A stretch of DNA of 64,000 nt from Gymnopus androsaceus JB14 (GCA_009733575.1 ML769454.1:186001-250000), one strand, 5' to 3'. Counted from the first letter of the stretch, positions 23,177 to 35,900 are shown. Program-made: numbers and translations. The notes: generated by a model not told the origin, from the letters alone.

Positions 23177-25400
23177 ATGTACCCTTATACATTATATCGT
23201 CCAGATATTCTAGCCGCGTTTTTAGGCATTGTGAGCGCGTTCTTTATTGCTCCGTACTCCTACTCATCTCATCGAATTCAGGCAACTCACATAGTTTTTC
23301 AAAGACACGAGCCTTTTGGTCGAACAGTCCCTTATGCTTTAGTATGCGTGCTTGTTGAACCGCTTCTTCTTTGCTTCGCGCTAGCCTGGTCGGGTCGCGT
23401 AGCATCTTTACAATGGCCACTGATTGCATCATTGCATACGGTGCCTTTCTATGCCTCCCTCCTCTCCTCCATCGTCCTTTATCGCCTTTCACCTCTTCAT
23501 CCCTTGGCGAAAGTACCTGGGCCCCGCCTCCACAAGATATCCAAGTTGTGGTCGGTATGGATCTGTTGGAAAGGGCGGCAACATACCGAGTTCAAGGCAA
23601 TGCATGATAAGTATGGACCCGTGGTGCGAACAGGTATGTGATATTTTTTCGCGATTTTATCGAGATTTTTCCTTCAAAAGATGGATTGCCTTCATACTGG
23701 AGTATCATTTTCTGTAATTACTCTGGTTTGATTCCCGCTTTCGTTGTCCGTTGTCCGTTTCTCCGTTTCTATGTTTTGCTTAAATCCGGTTCCCGTCTTG
23801 ATATTCGGTTCTGATTGCTGGCTGTACCAGGTCCCAACGAGATATCTGTAATTGACCCGACCGCCGTCAACGCCATTTTGGGTGCGGGAGGTCTGCCAAA
23901 GGGGAAATGTAAGAGCTTGTTCGATGGATGCAATCGAGTGTTCACGTACTGATTGACCGTGATTTTTTAGGGTATCTTTCTCGACAGGATGAACGAGCTC
24001 CTCATAATCTCCTCACTCTCACCGGAGAGAAGCACTGCGGAGAGACGGAGAGCATGGAACCGCGCGCTGAACACGGACGCTCTGGATGAATACGATGAGA
24101 TTCTCGTCAAGAATGGTCTGCAGCTTGTGGAAGGAATGCAGGCTAATTCGCATGGAGAGGTGGATTTGACTGCGTGGTTCAACTACTTCAGGTATGGTCC
24201 ACATGTTCTTATAGTTATTCGGAATCGTACTAATGGTCACGTTGCAGCTTCGATTTTATGGCTGACTTTGTGTAAGTATTTCATTCCCTATCCTTCTATA
24301 TCTTGGTGCTTATGCATACTTTGTACGCAGATTCGGCGGAGGTTCGGATTTGCTCCAGAAAGGCAGGGATGAAAAGGGGATCCTGGAGTTGCTGGATCAC
24401 CACATGATGTAAGTTGCGATAACCCGAAGATTGTTCCTTTCAAGCCAACTCATTCTCTATTTCCAGGACCGGAGCACTCGTCTCTCACATACCGTGGTTT
24501 TTTTATCTCGGAATAGAATCCCCGGAGTCACTGAGTCGACTCTCAAGATGCGTAAATTCGCATCCGAGTGGGTACAGAATCGGTTAAAGATGGGTGCTCA
24601 GATGAAGGATCTTTGGTATCACTTGACGAACGAGGCGGAGAAGGAAACCCAGCCATTGATCACCGAGGTCGCTGCTGATGCTCTCCTGGCAATTGTCGCT
24701 GGAGCAGATACTACTTCTGTGGCGTTGACGAATTTCTTTTGGCTTATTCTCTCCAACCCGGAGCACTACAAGCTTGTACAACAAGAGATTGATACGGTGT
24801 ATGGAGAGGCTGATGCTACTGATCTCTCGAAGCATTCAGAACTGAAGTATACGTCGGCTTGCTTGTGAGTGAGGTTGTATGTATATTTATTTCATATTCA
24901 TTGACACGCTTTCAGGAATGAAGCCCTACGATTATTGCCTCCTGGCTTGACCGGTGGGCCTAGACAGGTACCTAAAGGTGGACGGTCAATATCAGGACAG
25001 TAAGTACCGATCTTTTTGCCTTTCCGGTGCTTTGACTGATTAATCGGCATCAAGCTTTCTTCCAGAAGGTACTCAGGTATACGTTCCTCTCTACGTGATT
25101 CATAGGAATCCCCAATGTTTCTTCCCCAACACGAACGATTTCGTTCCTTCGCGATGGCTGAAATCAGAGGAAGGCCGAATCCATGACACAAAATCCTTCC
25201 TTGCATTTTCGGCTGGACCAGCAAACTGTGTGGGCAGAAAGTTGGCGAGGCAGGAGATGTTCATGGTGATTAGCCTCCTGATACAGAAATTTGAGTTTAG
25301 CTTTGGGAGAGAATTTGACTGGGAGCATTGGCCGGAGACTATGAGGGACTTTATGACGACCTCTAGAGGCCCATTAAAGGTTATTGCTCGATCAAAATAA
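23177..25400 (+). CDS. membrane-anchored cytochrome P450, with two apparent frame breaks
   Basis: A class II fungal P450 with hydrophobic N-terminal spans (IVSAF/ATHIVFQRHEPFG, then ALVCVLVEPLLLCFALAWS) followed by the hinge LAKVPGP. All core motifs are present: I-helix AGADTTS, ExxR in NEALRLLPPG, the FVPSRW block and the heme loop FSAGPANCVGRK with its Cys ligand. About eight introns fit. Two single-base frame breaks remain. One is near 24036, where GEKH continues as AERRRAWNRA only if a T is skipped. The other is in the T7 run at 24498-24504, where eight Ts would restore HIPWFF into RIPGVTEST. Either this is a recent pseudogene or the sequence has indel errors. The breaks do not affect the heme region. 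Substrate unknown; it may serve the halogenase pathway upstream, but that is speculation. Confidence 0.85.
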
Positions 25401-25620
25401 ATCGGAGCAGCAAAACGCCCGTACTTAAATTATTCGTTGCACTTTTAGCTAACTTAGTAGTAAGTATAATCACTGTATCAATAGTATTTAGATCACAATA
25501 AATTATAAAAGTTTTAGCGCCCATCGAGTTAGCCGATTCACGTGTTTCATTTGGTTTGAATCATTTCTGCACAAAACTATCGCGTCCAACTTCATTTCAT
25601 GATCTTGGAAACATACTGCA

Positions 25621-28600
25621 ATGGCCAGCATATTTCCAGAAGGTCGTACGAGATCCAAATCGACCTTGCCTGAAGCGCTAATCGAATTTTCTCGTTCGCC
25701 GTTCAAAGACGCACGACAACGGAATCGGAGGATGGAGACTGAAGGAAGGGAAAGAGAAGCAGAGGAAGTGGAGGAGGACGAGATGAACCTCTCTCCGAAG
25801 AAGGATTTTCAGCTTGGAGATAAAAGATCGCCTTCACCAAGCCCATCGACGGACTGGCCTCGCTCGAAGCGACTGAAGCCGTCGCCAGCTGGGAGCGACG
25901 CTGAGAACAATACTGCTCCGAGCTTTGGCTCATTCTCGCCACGTTTCCGATTCCAACATTCTCACTAAATCTAATCGGAAACGTTCTGCAACGACGTCGA
26001 AACCGAAAATCGTCGAACAACACTTTGACTCGTCAACAATCTCCGCCTCTGGCACAGAAAGAGAGGGCTCGCTCTGTTCCCGTCTTTCCTTCATTTCGAG
26101 ACTTTCCTATCGTCGACATTCGTGATATCCCTACTTCTCCTACCCGTCGTTCCCCTACTAGATTGGAGCCAAAACTCAGGATAGTGTCCAAAACACTCGT
26201 TCCTCAGAGCCAGACACTCGAATCCATTCCTGATGAGGCCGCTCCCAGAGCGCGAGGCTGCTGCTGAATCCATAGGAATCGACAGTGTCGCAGCGACCCT
26301 TGATGTGGTCACTGCACAAACCGCGACTCCGGCACAGAGAAACGCGGTGGCTGACCCATCATCACCGCTTACACCTTTACCTGAAACGTCTCCCTGCAAG
26401 AAACCTGCTGAGACCACGGAAGATCCATCCACCGGTCTAGGCCAAGTACGTGCTCCATCCTTTCCGGTATTCACTTGATTTACATAAACTATTTTCAGGA
26501 TCTTTTTGGGAGCTACGTCCCCAACGATATCAATAAGCTTCCAGAATCCGGTGCCACTATAAACCCTTCTCGGCTACGAAGTCGTTTGCCTCGGCCTACA
26601 AATGCCACCGCATCTTCATCGAAACCAAACCAAGCATCCCACGCGTCCAAAGCGGATATCGGTAAATCCGCGTTGACCGTGCAGAAGCCGAAGCCCCAGA
26701 GGAACGCTTTCGATGTGTTGATGCCTAAATCGGGGAGCAAAGGGAAAACCGCAGAGAAGGGGAAGTCTGTTGCCCGGTGACATTGGTTGCCCAAGGCAAA
26801 GATCGCGTCGACGGGAATGTGGCCAATGGAAAGAAGGACACCAAGGGAAAAGGCAAAGCCAGCGCGGAAATCGAAGTTGAGCCAGTTAAAACCTCGACCG
26901 TTAAAGGGAAAATGAAACCACGCGCGAAACCCCCGGCCAAACCCGTCGTCCCGCTTGTTCTCGAAGACGAAGTGGATGAGAGTACGAATGAACCTCCGAG
27001 AGGTGACGAAGCAGTTGTCTATCCTTTGGAAGCTCTTCCCTCTCGTGGCTCACCATTACTCGATTATGGCCCCTTGCCTCCAAAGAGTAGTTCCCCGGTT
27101 TATAGTCCGGAAGTAGATGAGGGAATGGTGGGTATCGAGGATGGTGTCTTGAGGATGGATGATGTCGAAATGCAAGAGGACGATCCCTTCAGTGTTGAGC
27201 CAGACCGCGCAATAGACGACAATGGATCTTCGATGCCTGTACTGGAGGGAACATTAGAGGATCCGATACCACGAGTTCCTTCTCCACTTTTCAGTGATGT
27301 AGCCAGCGCATCACCTTCGCCGCTGTTTCTCGAACCGGATGAGCAGAACAGTGGACCCAACCAGGACGTTCATCAGAAGCTCGATGCTACGGACGCGACG
27401 GACATTGTACCCTCTACCTATGAACAGCCATGGAGGTTGTTGCACTGAGCTCGCCTATCCAATCTTCCCGAAACCGGCCCCAAAAGCAAAGAAACCATCG
27501 GTTCAGGCTGCTCCTCGTATGACAAGAAGTGCATCCTCAAAGGGGCCTACTACCACTACGGAGACTCTAAAGAAGGTATGCTCGGAAGGCTGGCAAAAAA
27601 GCCAAAGCCAAGGCGGTTTCTGCACCTTTACCACATACAGAGAGTGTTCCAGATTCTGCTGTTGCCTCGTCTCAGCCATCAGCGTCTCTAGACGAAACTG
27701 CACCTGCCGATCCTCATACAGCTTACCTTGACCCCCAAAGTCTCCCCGTAAACGATTACGAAGCGGAATCTTTGTCTGAATTGTCAGATCTTCCGGACGA
27801 TTACGGCTACGATGATGTGGAAGTGCCTTTGAAGGGAGATCCCACTGAAAACGTGGAGATGCAGGAGCCGCTGTCGATGGGTGCCGGGCCCGAAGTCGCG
27901 CCGACGAAATCCCAGCACCAAATCGGCAAGCAAGAGGAAGAGCACTATCCCTCAGACCCCTCCCTAAGGAGAGATCCCGTCGAACTCGCAAGTCAGGAGA
28001 TTCGTTGCCAGAAGGGTCCCCAGCATCTTTCGCTGTTGTGCAACCTAGCGAGGTTGCGACTGCAAGTACTAGTACGGAAAAGACAACTCCTTCAGCGCGT
28101 GCAACCCGTTCTAGTTTGGGCAGATCGTCGGGTCTTCCTGTCCTAAAGACTCCTGCTCGGTCTCATACTACATCCTTCATTTCTCCGGGACCAAAAGGTA
28201 CCAGACCTGGTTCTGCCCCTTCGTCGCCGACCAAACTTGAACTGTCTCGTTCGTTTTCATACAAACCAGTGTGTGAGTATCACTCTTTCTCATTTTATTT
28301 CAAGTTGTACTCATTAATGTCGACCTGAACAGCTCACCTTGTCAAAGGCGAAACTAAAGCCCTCGGTGAACTCCAAAGGGCTCTTGCGAAACTCAAAAAA
28401 CCTAAACCGGAATGGCCAGCCCGTCCGAACACTAGCATGGGTTTCAACCCTGAGGATCCAGATTCTAGTATGGAGTTCGATCCGAGAAGCACAGGAGGAA
28501 ACAAATCATCTACAATCGGTCTTGGTAGGCCAAGTACGACAAGTAAAGTTCCGAGCTCGAGTTCGAATGCAGAAGCGTCTTCGTCCAAGTCCTCGTGCGC

Positions 28601-29882
28601 CTCATTCGTCCAATAAAGCGCTAGTCCAGAAGCAGATCTCGATGTTCATGGCGCCGGGTACAGGGCCAGGCTTGAAGAAACCAACGATCATGCGCGGCGG
28701 ACGATCTGAACAGAGTGGAACTGGGAATCGATTCGCACTTAATGTGGGACCTGGTTCACTCGGTTCGAGGAAGAAAGTGAGCCAGGTGACGAAGTTGCCT
28801 AGCATCGTTGCTAGTCCAGTCAAAGGGGGAGCAACTCGCATGGCCGGGGATGAATGATATCGAGATGGGCGATATCACCATGGCTGATATCTCCATGTCA
28901 AGTAACCACGCCGATATGGATATTTCCGAGCTGTCGAGCGACAAGAGTACAGCGGGGAGCTCGAAGAATAGGTCGATGCTGTCCCAGTCGTTGAGTGCAC
29001 TTCCGACGCAAACTGCGGGTCTGATGGGCCCGCCTCCGCTACCGACGTCTCCTCCTCGTAGGGCTGGGCTTCGCAGCTCCAGTAGCTCGTACCCTTCCGG
29101 CTCCTCAAGGCCTCAAGCTCCAGCGAAATTCGTTCCTGAATCGTACATTTTGGAGGGCTGTACGGTGTTTGTTGATGTATGGATGAGCGACGGGCAGGAT
29201 ACCTCATCGCTTTATATCGAGATTGCGAAGAATATGGGTGCTAGGGTACGTCTTTTCCTGCACGGGGATCATTTATTGCTTCAATTCTGTTCAGATCGTC
29301 AAGAGCATCGGACCGCAATGTACACATATCGTTTACACCAATGGTCGTCCAAGAACCGTGGAAAACTACTTGTTCGTAGTCTCTCATCGAGATGTCGTTG
29401 ATGCTAACAAATCTGTTCCGTTAACTTTAGTGCAATGGATGAGGAAAGGAGGCCGAAAGCCGTTGGTGCATCTTGGCTGAAAGATTGCCAGGAATCTGCT
29501 TCGCGTCTAGATGAGGATCAATATATCGTCGACTTGGAAGAACACAGGCCCAGCATCCTGAATAATATGATTACCGACAAGGGTGAAAAACCTAAACACA
29601 AAGTTGGTCCTTTTTTCGTGCAAATCAATATCTGTTCTAATGTGTTGTGATACACAGCGTCGACAATCGTATATTCCGAAATTCTGTGTTGATGACGAAT
29701 CCGAGTACGGTGGAGATGTTTCGATGGATGGATCGAATACTTGTATGTTTCCAGCGTATCCTCGTCACGATTCCAGGTGTTTACTGTTTTCTTTCGTAGC
29801 TATGGTGGACGACGATTTGCCACCTTTGGAGAGAGCGAGATTGAGGCAGAGTATGATTCTGGCTTCTTCTACTCGCAAGTGA
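25621..29882 (+). CDS. BRCT-domain protein (microcephalin-like C-terminus), frame repeatedly broken
   Basis: A long Ser/Pro/Lys-rich protein, starting MASIFPEGRTRSKSTLPEAL, ends in a single BRCT-like domain: ILEGCTVFVDVWMSDGQD, IAKNMGARIVKSIGPQCTHI, then AVGASWLKDC with the conserved Trp. The pattern resembles the N-terminal BRCT of microcephalin/MCPH1 and suggests a nuclear DNA-damage or chromosome role. Introns near 26450-26500, 28273-28330, 29246-29295 and several in the last 500 bases fit well. Between about 25920 and 28860 the coding frame changes about ten times without a plausible intron, for example at the A run 26005-26008, near 26250, 26778, 27440, 27585, 27955, 28610 and 28850. Amino acid composition stays coding-like on both sides of each shift. 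This points to sequence errors or recent decay. Boundaries of the N-terminal part are uncertain. Confidence 0.65.
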
Positions 29883-31227
29883 TTGGAACTCTTTGTACCC
29901 TATTGTAATGACTTCATGACGCGACTTTTTCCTCTACTTTCTTATTATGCTCTTGTAGCTGCATGTACTTTATTCTTATTCTCTCGATGTGTCGCATACT
30001 ACTACGTCCCACCTATCCTTTACTTTCTGATGGTATATGTAGATAAGAACGCGTTGTTATATCTGAACATGGAAAACACTGGTCTAGCGAACACTCGAGT
30101 CAAGAGTCGTCGAGGTGACTTATGTATTTCCCGGCAGCATAAATCTAACGCGAAGATTGCATTTCGGATTGCCCATATTTAGTATATCACTGAGGGGAAT
30201 TTCTGCAAGCCTTGGAATGCGGGAAGGAGAGTAGAAATGGTGTAGGAAAGGATGAAGGAAGGAAGGCGTTTGATGCATTCATGCAAACGATTTTGATACT
30301 AGATAATGATGTAGATTCTGTAGAACTCACTCGCATCCGAGGCATGGATAGCTTAGATTTGAAATATATCTCAGTAATCGTCAGATATCGTGGAAATCCT
30401 TCAGGATATCAATGTATCGAGAAGGAATCGGAGTAATTTACATTCACGATTCAATGTATATAGACCAAGGTCAAATTCATAACGTGCGTTAGGCCACTTG
30501 GCCGGACAAAACTTTGGTGAAGGTTCCGGGAGCCCATCTTTGCCGCCGAGAGAGTGGGTGAAGAAGTCCGAAATTCGTATTGGAACGACCATTTACTTTT
30601 TTTTTGTTGCAGTTCACGAGTAAATGTTTTTAGCTTTTGATCTTTTCAAAAAAAAAGGTTGGAAATTTTCTTTGACTTTGAGAAGCCCAGAAATACGAAC
30701 TCATTTTGGGCTAAAAAAAAGTTCGTGTGTGTCTTTAATTCCGCTGTCCACCTCGCTTAGAGTAGAGTCTTTAGACTAGGTCAGGCGTCTCAGCTCTAAG
30801 CTCAGTAGAAGCGGCCTCAGGACTGCGGTGAAATCCATAGGCAGACAATGCTGACTCCTACACTTCTTTGAAGTGTAGTCACTCAGGTCAACAGCGGCAA
30901 CATTGCAAAGTCTTAATCAACTAGGAGTGAACTAGTCTGGGACTGAGAGCCTCTTAATTCCTCTCACCGCTATTAACTAAAGGTATTGAAAAAGACCCGA
31001 GGGACTTGTTTTTAATTGTACGTAGCTCACGGCGCGCGCTTGCGCAAATCGCGATACTATAATAGGGGCTAGGAGCTCCAGCTTTGACCTGCCTTTCTTG
31101 GCAATCACGCCAACCACATGCGTTAACGAACGGCACGACTGCAGACGTGCAGGCGTCACGGTTAATTCCTTTCTCTTTCTTACCATCACCATCGTAGACC
31201 ATCATGAACGTCGTTCACCAACGACAG
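29883..31227. other. intergenic, with one perfect hairpin
   Basis: No sustained frame. A poly-T tract lies near 30596-30605. A perfect 9 bp hairpin (CTACACTTC, loop TTT, GAAGTGTAG) spans 30858-30878. An upstream exon of the following gene may lie at the right end. Confidence 0.4.
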
Positions 31228-32341
31228 GACTTTTTGACGACCTGAAACGACTTTATTTCCATAACGCCAGCGGTGTCGAGTTGTTCGTCAGTAAAGATAC
31301 GTGCAACGTCCGTATCGCGGTCACCACAGCGACTATCTCGGAAGGTTTGAGGAGGTTGGACACCGCACTTTCCGAAGTTCTCTCTCGCGAGGAAAGCGTT
31401 CGTCCTGAGGATCTTTCGGTCAGTGTTCTAACTTTGTCCGTTAGAATTTCATTCATTATCGCGTTGTAGACATGCGTCTTCATTGCTCGTCGTGCTCTCC
31501 TCACCTTAAATCCTTTCCCCTCAGAAAGGACTCTTTACACCTGCATCAGTTCTCCGAATATTGTCGCCGGCGAGACACTGGAAGAGGCATGTCGTTCAGT
31601 GGTGCTCGGTACCAAGGCTGCTCTTGCAAGCGATGGTAAGAGTGAATACGCTCTTTCTGTACTCTTTTTCATGTCGTTCGTCTACAGAACCAATTCTCGC
31701 CCTTCCTCAGTGTCCTTTCTCCGATGTAACCAACACGCCTGTACGTTTATTTCATACAATCTTTTCCTACTCGCTATACCCAATTCTGGTGATTATAGAT
31801 CAAACGGCGAGTAGAAGATGGACTGGAGGCTGGATCTCGAAAGAAACCCAGCGCGACCACGACCACCGCGGTGACAACCAACACGGCGGCGCGACTAGAC
31901 CTTGGGCTAAACGCATAGTAGGTCCGGTTCCGGAACCACGAAGCACTGTACGCAATCTCCCTTGGTTCCTGTACTTTTTAAAACATGAACATCGTTACAG
32001 CTCGTGCACAAGAAGGGCAAGATGGTATTTCCTCTTTATAGACCCCGCAAGCGTATTCGCCAAGTCTCGGTACGTGAACCTCATTTCCATATCCGTTTTC
32101 CAGTCCGAACGTTTGTTGCAGGTCGCAAAAGAGCCTACTATCGCTCCTCAGACAACGTGGTACCTTTCGGATTGTGAATCTGACGGCACCGAATTTTAGT
32201 CCCCGTGGTCGATGCTTCACCTCCGCGTCTTGCAGGTGCTCCCGATATCCTTATCGCTTCCTCCTCCACAACCATCGCCGCCTCTAGTAATGGATCTACG
32301 TTACCACTTGATTCTCGAATCACACCACTATCTATCATTTG
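31228..32341 (+). CDS. hypothetical multi-exon protein, 5' end not found
   Basis: Exons with consistent phase can be linked: LFDDLKRLYFHNASGVELF through RRLDTALSEVLSREESV (to 31418), then TCVFIARRALLTLNPF to LEEACRSVVLGTKAALASD, EPILALPQCPFSDVTNTP, a Lys/Thr-rich exon (IKRRVEDGLEAGSRKKPSAT) and two or three small exons. It ends at 32341 (SRITPLSII) or earlier with other splicing. The block VRIAVTTATISEGLRRLDTAL faintly resembles the C-terminal end of PLP-dependent aminotransferases, but no catalytic lysine region is present, so I do not assign a function. No start codon is in frame with the first exon; either an upstream exon is missing or the gene is truncated. Confidence 0.4.
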
Positions 32342-32483
32342 ACTACTAAATCATCCCCATTTACATTGCTATCATTATTCTCATTTATCTATCTCATTAT
32401 TATCATCTTCGTTTTGATTCTTTTCTCATTTTTCTTATTTTCTTTAGCCAATGTTGTATATTTTTGGATTGTACCCATATCTG

Positions 32484-32553
32484 ACTTGTTGTATTGTATG
32501 TGAACGTACTAGAGGAATTTTCGATGTAATGATTTGTCGCCGTGCTTGTCCGT
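32484..32553 (+). repeat. 70 bp direct repeat, copy 1
   Basis: CTTGTTGTATTGTATGTGAA, then CGTACTAGAGGAATTTTCGA, recurs with about five differences at 40862-40930. Copy 1 lies about 140 bp past the end of the preceding gene and may be part of its 3' untranslated region. Confidence 0.75.
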
Positions 32554-32644
32554 CAACAGGAGCTGACCTATTTTGCTCGACAGTGTGAAGGTACTTAAGT
32601 AGTTACTTACTGTAGTATTCAGAGTGGACAAGTCGCCGAAGCTT

Positions 32645-32760
32645 TTACTCATACTATCTCGTCCAAGACCATTTTTACATTGGCTCCGCCTGTCCCACAT
32701 CTCCAGTGGTAGAACGACACCGTCATATTCTTAAATGTCTTCAATGTCTTCGTCACATCC
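32645..32760 (-). pseudogene. gene relic shared with 61037-61117
   Basis: On the minus strand, TGGATGTGACGAAGACATTG is followed about 65 bases later by ATGGTCTTGGACGAGATA and AAAAGCTTC. The same blocks occur closer together at 61037-61117 on the + strand. A longer minus frame runs up to 33281, with GWRKGIDMRYLGELMDVTKT near its end, and an alternative frame has SSDPNFDRAFTRFVADAFP. The parental gene was not recognised. Confidence 0.4.
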
Positions 32761-33694
32761 ATTAGCTCTCCCAGGTACCTCATATCGATTCCCTTTCGCC
32801 ATCCTCCATATTCAACACCTCTGGAATCGTCGACGGTTGGATCGAACAGCTTCATAAAATCAAGCGTTGGAGCGCCTATTTCTGACGCACCTTGCAGGAA
32901 AAGCATCTGCCACAAACCTAGTAAACGCCCTATCGAAGTTCGGGTCCGAGCTCTGCTCACATAAACCTTCAACGATACGCGCAGGTCGTTGTCGCAGCGG
33001 AAAAGGGTGAACGCCAAACTAACCTTCCTAACCCGGCCACTTTTGCTGGCAATTAGAGATCGAAGCGTAACTCTTTGTATCTCCGTGGTCAAGCAGTGTA
33101 AAACGAACAGTGGTGAAGGAGCAATAACGGGAGTGCATGCGCATTCTCTGCTACATAATGAGAACCTTTGCTCCAGTCGATTACGATCAGCATGAATGGC
33201 CGCACTGTGGTAAATCGTTTCGAGGAATATGGGAAAGTTAGTACTAGCACCAGATGCACGTCTGTCTTCGCGTCTGTACATACATCCATATCAATGCTTT
33301 CGACTTTCGACTGCGAAAAATGAACTGAAACTAGAAGAAACGAGATTGAGAAGATGACGAACAAAGATCTCGGAGTGGCCAGTGCAGTACGAAACTCCGA
33401 GGCAAAATTATACTCATTCGTTAAAGCATACATTATACAGGCTCACCCGATGATATACAGACGCAGTACACAAAACACCAAGTCAGACGCAAAGAGTTCG
33501 TTAGGCACCTCGTCCCCTGCCATGGCCTGCCGCGACCTATAATAAACTGAGTAAACAATCTCTAAGTCTAGAAGACGTAATCCTCTCATAGGTGGCCCGC
33601 GACCTGTATCGGGAAAACATGTATAGTAAAATCGCATTAGGCAGATCCCGTCGGCGCTTTCTCTCCTTTTCTCTTCACTTCACCACGCTTCGCT

Positions 33695-35524
33695 ATGCCC
33701 GACCCAACTAAATCCCCAGTGATTCAACTTATTTCGGATATGCTAAAACTCCCTCATATTACACATCCCGAAATGCCGCCACTACAGGCCCCCAGAAGCT
33801 CCTACTGAACCTTGCCCGGCCTGACGCCCTAAATGACGCTATGATTTCGGCCTAATTGACGCTATTTCGGACAAGGATTGTCACGTGAATCTTCAAAAAT
33901 CGCGTGGCGAGCACCGAAAATCTCAGAAAATCCAAAAATATTGCCCAACTATACTTATACGTATTAGAATTCCTACTTCATGCTTCTCCAGACAGCTCCA
34001 GTAACGTTACCATCCAAAATTGATCCAAAAGGGCACAAAATTTCTGTTCAGCACTGGTGCGCCATCTCAAATGACGCTATGGCGGACAAGGACTCAGCTT
34101 TTGGGCCCTAAATGACGCTATGATAAGACAAGGATTTTGCTGAAATCTGACCCAAAATAACGCTATTTCGGGCAAGGTTCTGCAGGAGCTTGTGGGGGCC
34201 TGCCACTACACGCCTTCTTGGATAAACTCGAAACCAAACCGATCCCTTTCGATGGGTTTGAAGTCCAATCTTTCCTTCCCGCCCTGATCACAACCATTCT
34301 TCACGCATTATCTATGCCGGAAAAGTGCTATCTGCCTCTTCAAGAACTCTATGTTCCTTCTGTATGCAGATACGAATACACCCTTGATGAAGCTGTACAT
34401 GCCGACAAGTTCGTCGATTTTGTCGGAGATGTTCAACGGGCAGCCGAGGGGCTAGCTTCTTCGCTTTACTACGCCCTCACTCTGCAGAAAGCTAAGATAG
34501 AAGATGGGGAAGCGAAAGTGGAAGCGGAAGAGAAAGAGTATGATGACAGCCTATGGGCTTTTGTGCCAATGCAAGACTTGAACACGAAGGAAGATTGGAA
34601 TCATCAGAGATCCCCAACGATTTTTTTTCGTCCAACCTTAGACCTCATGCTTAGAAAAAGTACTACGCCGACGGAACAAACTCACGTTATTGCGTTCTCT
34701 CTTGTGGTCATTTGCCATGAATTGGCACATCTTATGCCACGCTTTGTATGTCTTCTTTTTCCCTTTTCAACTCAACGCCATGACAGTAACATGGCTTATT
34801 CCAGATATACGGGAAAGACTTCCTCACTCCAGGCCGTACAAAATCCCGCGTTGGCTCACGCGCCACGGAGGGCAAAGGAGAAGGCGTAGAAGCGATGATA
34901 ACCGGAGGCCAGGTTTCAGCATCGACTACGAAATTGGTATGTTTTGATTCGTTTTTTACGGCTATTTCACCTCAATTATCCTATCACACAGACGAAACCT
35001 CTCACTCCTTTGCCATCCGACCTCTATATCCGCATGGGTTTAGGATATGTGCAGTCGATGGATCACGTTTGACACTGGTTCTTGACGACCAAATCGAGAG
35101 GTTCTTGTCTTCCTTCTTCGTTTATCGGATGGCCATCCTATCAAAAGCTGGGGAAGGGATATCTGTCTCAGGCAAGGCATACCGCGAGTGTTTTGGTCCA
35201 GTAGATTTTCCTCCGAAGGCTCGTCCTCAGGATCTCCCTGCTTTCATTGTCCCTGCTGCAAAGCCATGTTCTCCACCTCGAACACCATCAATTTCTGCAA
35301 GGCCATCTCCGTCTAGGGCTCCCCAGCCACTTCAGCCTCCTGCTGCAACCAGCATGCTTGATTCGCCCTTCTTTCTCACTTCTGGACCAGTGCAGGTCAT
35401 TCCCAGAGCAAGGACTAATGGCAGCGACAAAAATCGTTCATTTCCGGGGCATCTACTTGGAAAACCAGACATTACGGCTAATGATGTGACCAAGGGTATC
35501 AATGAGGAGTGCGATGGACAGTAG
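33695..35524 (+). CDS. zincin-like HExxH hypothetical protein, interrupted by a transposable element
   Basis: After HVIAFSLVV the protein shows CHELAHLM, a metallopeptidase-type HExxH motif with two His and a Glu. A downstream exon has GEGVEAMITGG, which could supply a further zinc ligand. Introns after PRF (about 34747) and after STTKL (about 34938) join exons in frame, and the Pro/Ser-rich tail ends at 35524. The first coding part (MPDPTKSPVIQLISDML to EMPPL) is separated from the rest (AFLDKLETKPIPFDG) by the element at 33786-34201. Insertion plus target duplication is 424 bp, not a multiple of three, so this allele is probably non-functional unless the element is spliced out. The family is a fungal hypothetical with a peptidase-like motif; activity is not shown. 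Confidence 0.65.
33786..34201. mobile_element. 416 bp hAT-like MITE with 8 bp target duplication
   Basis: Terminal inverted repeats begin AGGCCCCCA(G/C)AAGCTCCT and continue to GAACCTTGCCCG. The flanks carry the identical 8 bp GCCACTAC at 33778-33785 and 34202-34209. Removing the element and one target copy restores a continuous reading frame. Inside are several copies of AATGACGCTAT or AATAACGCTAT, some followed by GGACAAGGA, arranged as subterminal repeats. An 8 bp duplication is typical of hAT-superfamily insertions. No coding capacity. Confidence 0.88.
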
Positions 35525-35900
35525 GAGCCGTTTGTAATCATTTGCTGCATGGTTATGGTTTGTTTTTTCAGTGTTTTTCATTCATATTTAGAGGCTTTCT
35601 TCAAATTCGAATTGGTTGGTTTATGTACAGCTGTACACTGTTATTCTATTTGCATTGGACTATGGTCTGAAACTCCTCCATAGCTGCAGAATCTTCCTAT
35701 ATTGTCTAATTGATTGTCTAATTACTAGCGTATATCAAGGTGTATTCATCCGAGAAATCCGAAATATCAACTGTTAAGTCTATGTTTCGGATTTCGGCTT
35801 TAGGGTATCCAAGGCAGGTCCCGCCATTACAAACGCTACGTCATCGCGGTAAGAATTCCTGACAAGCCTTAAGCGCCTTGTCAGAAATCATTGAGGATAT
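35525..35900. other. 3' flank of the HExxH gene, with a hairpin
   Basis: No gene. At about 35851-35883 a stem-loop pairs CTGACAAG with CTTGTCAG around CCTTAAGCGC, directly before the inverted-repeat element. Confidence 0.45.

Noticed and set aside
31228..31418. Aminotransferase C-terminal domain
   Set aside because: Only a short weak resemblance; no PLP-binding lysine region or upstream exons could be found, so no function was assigned.
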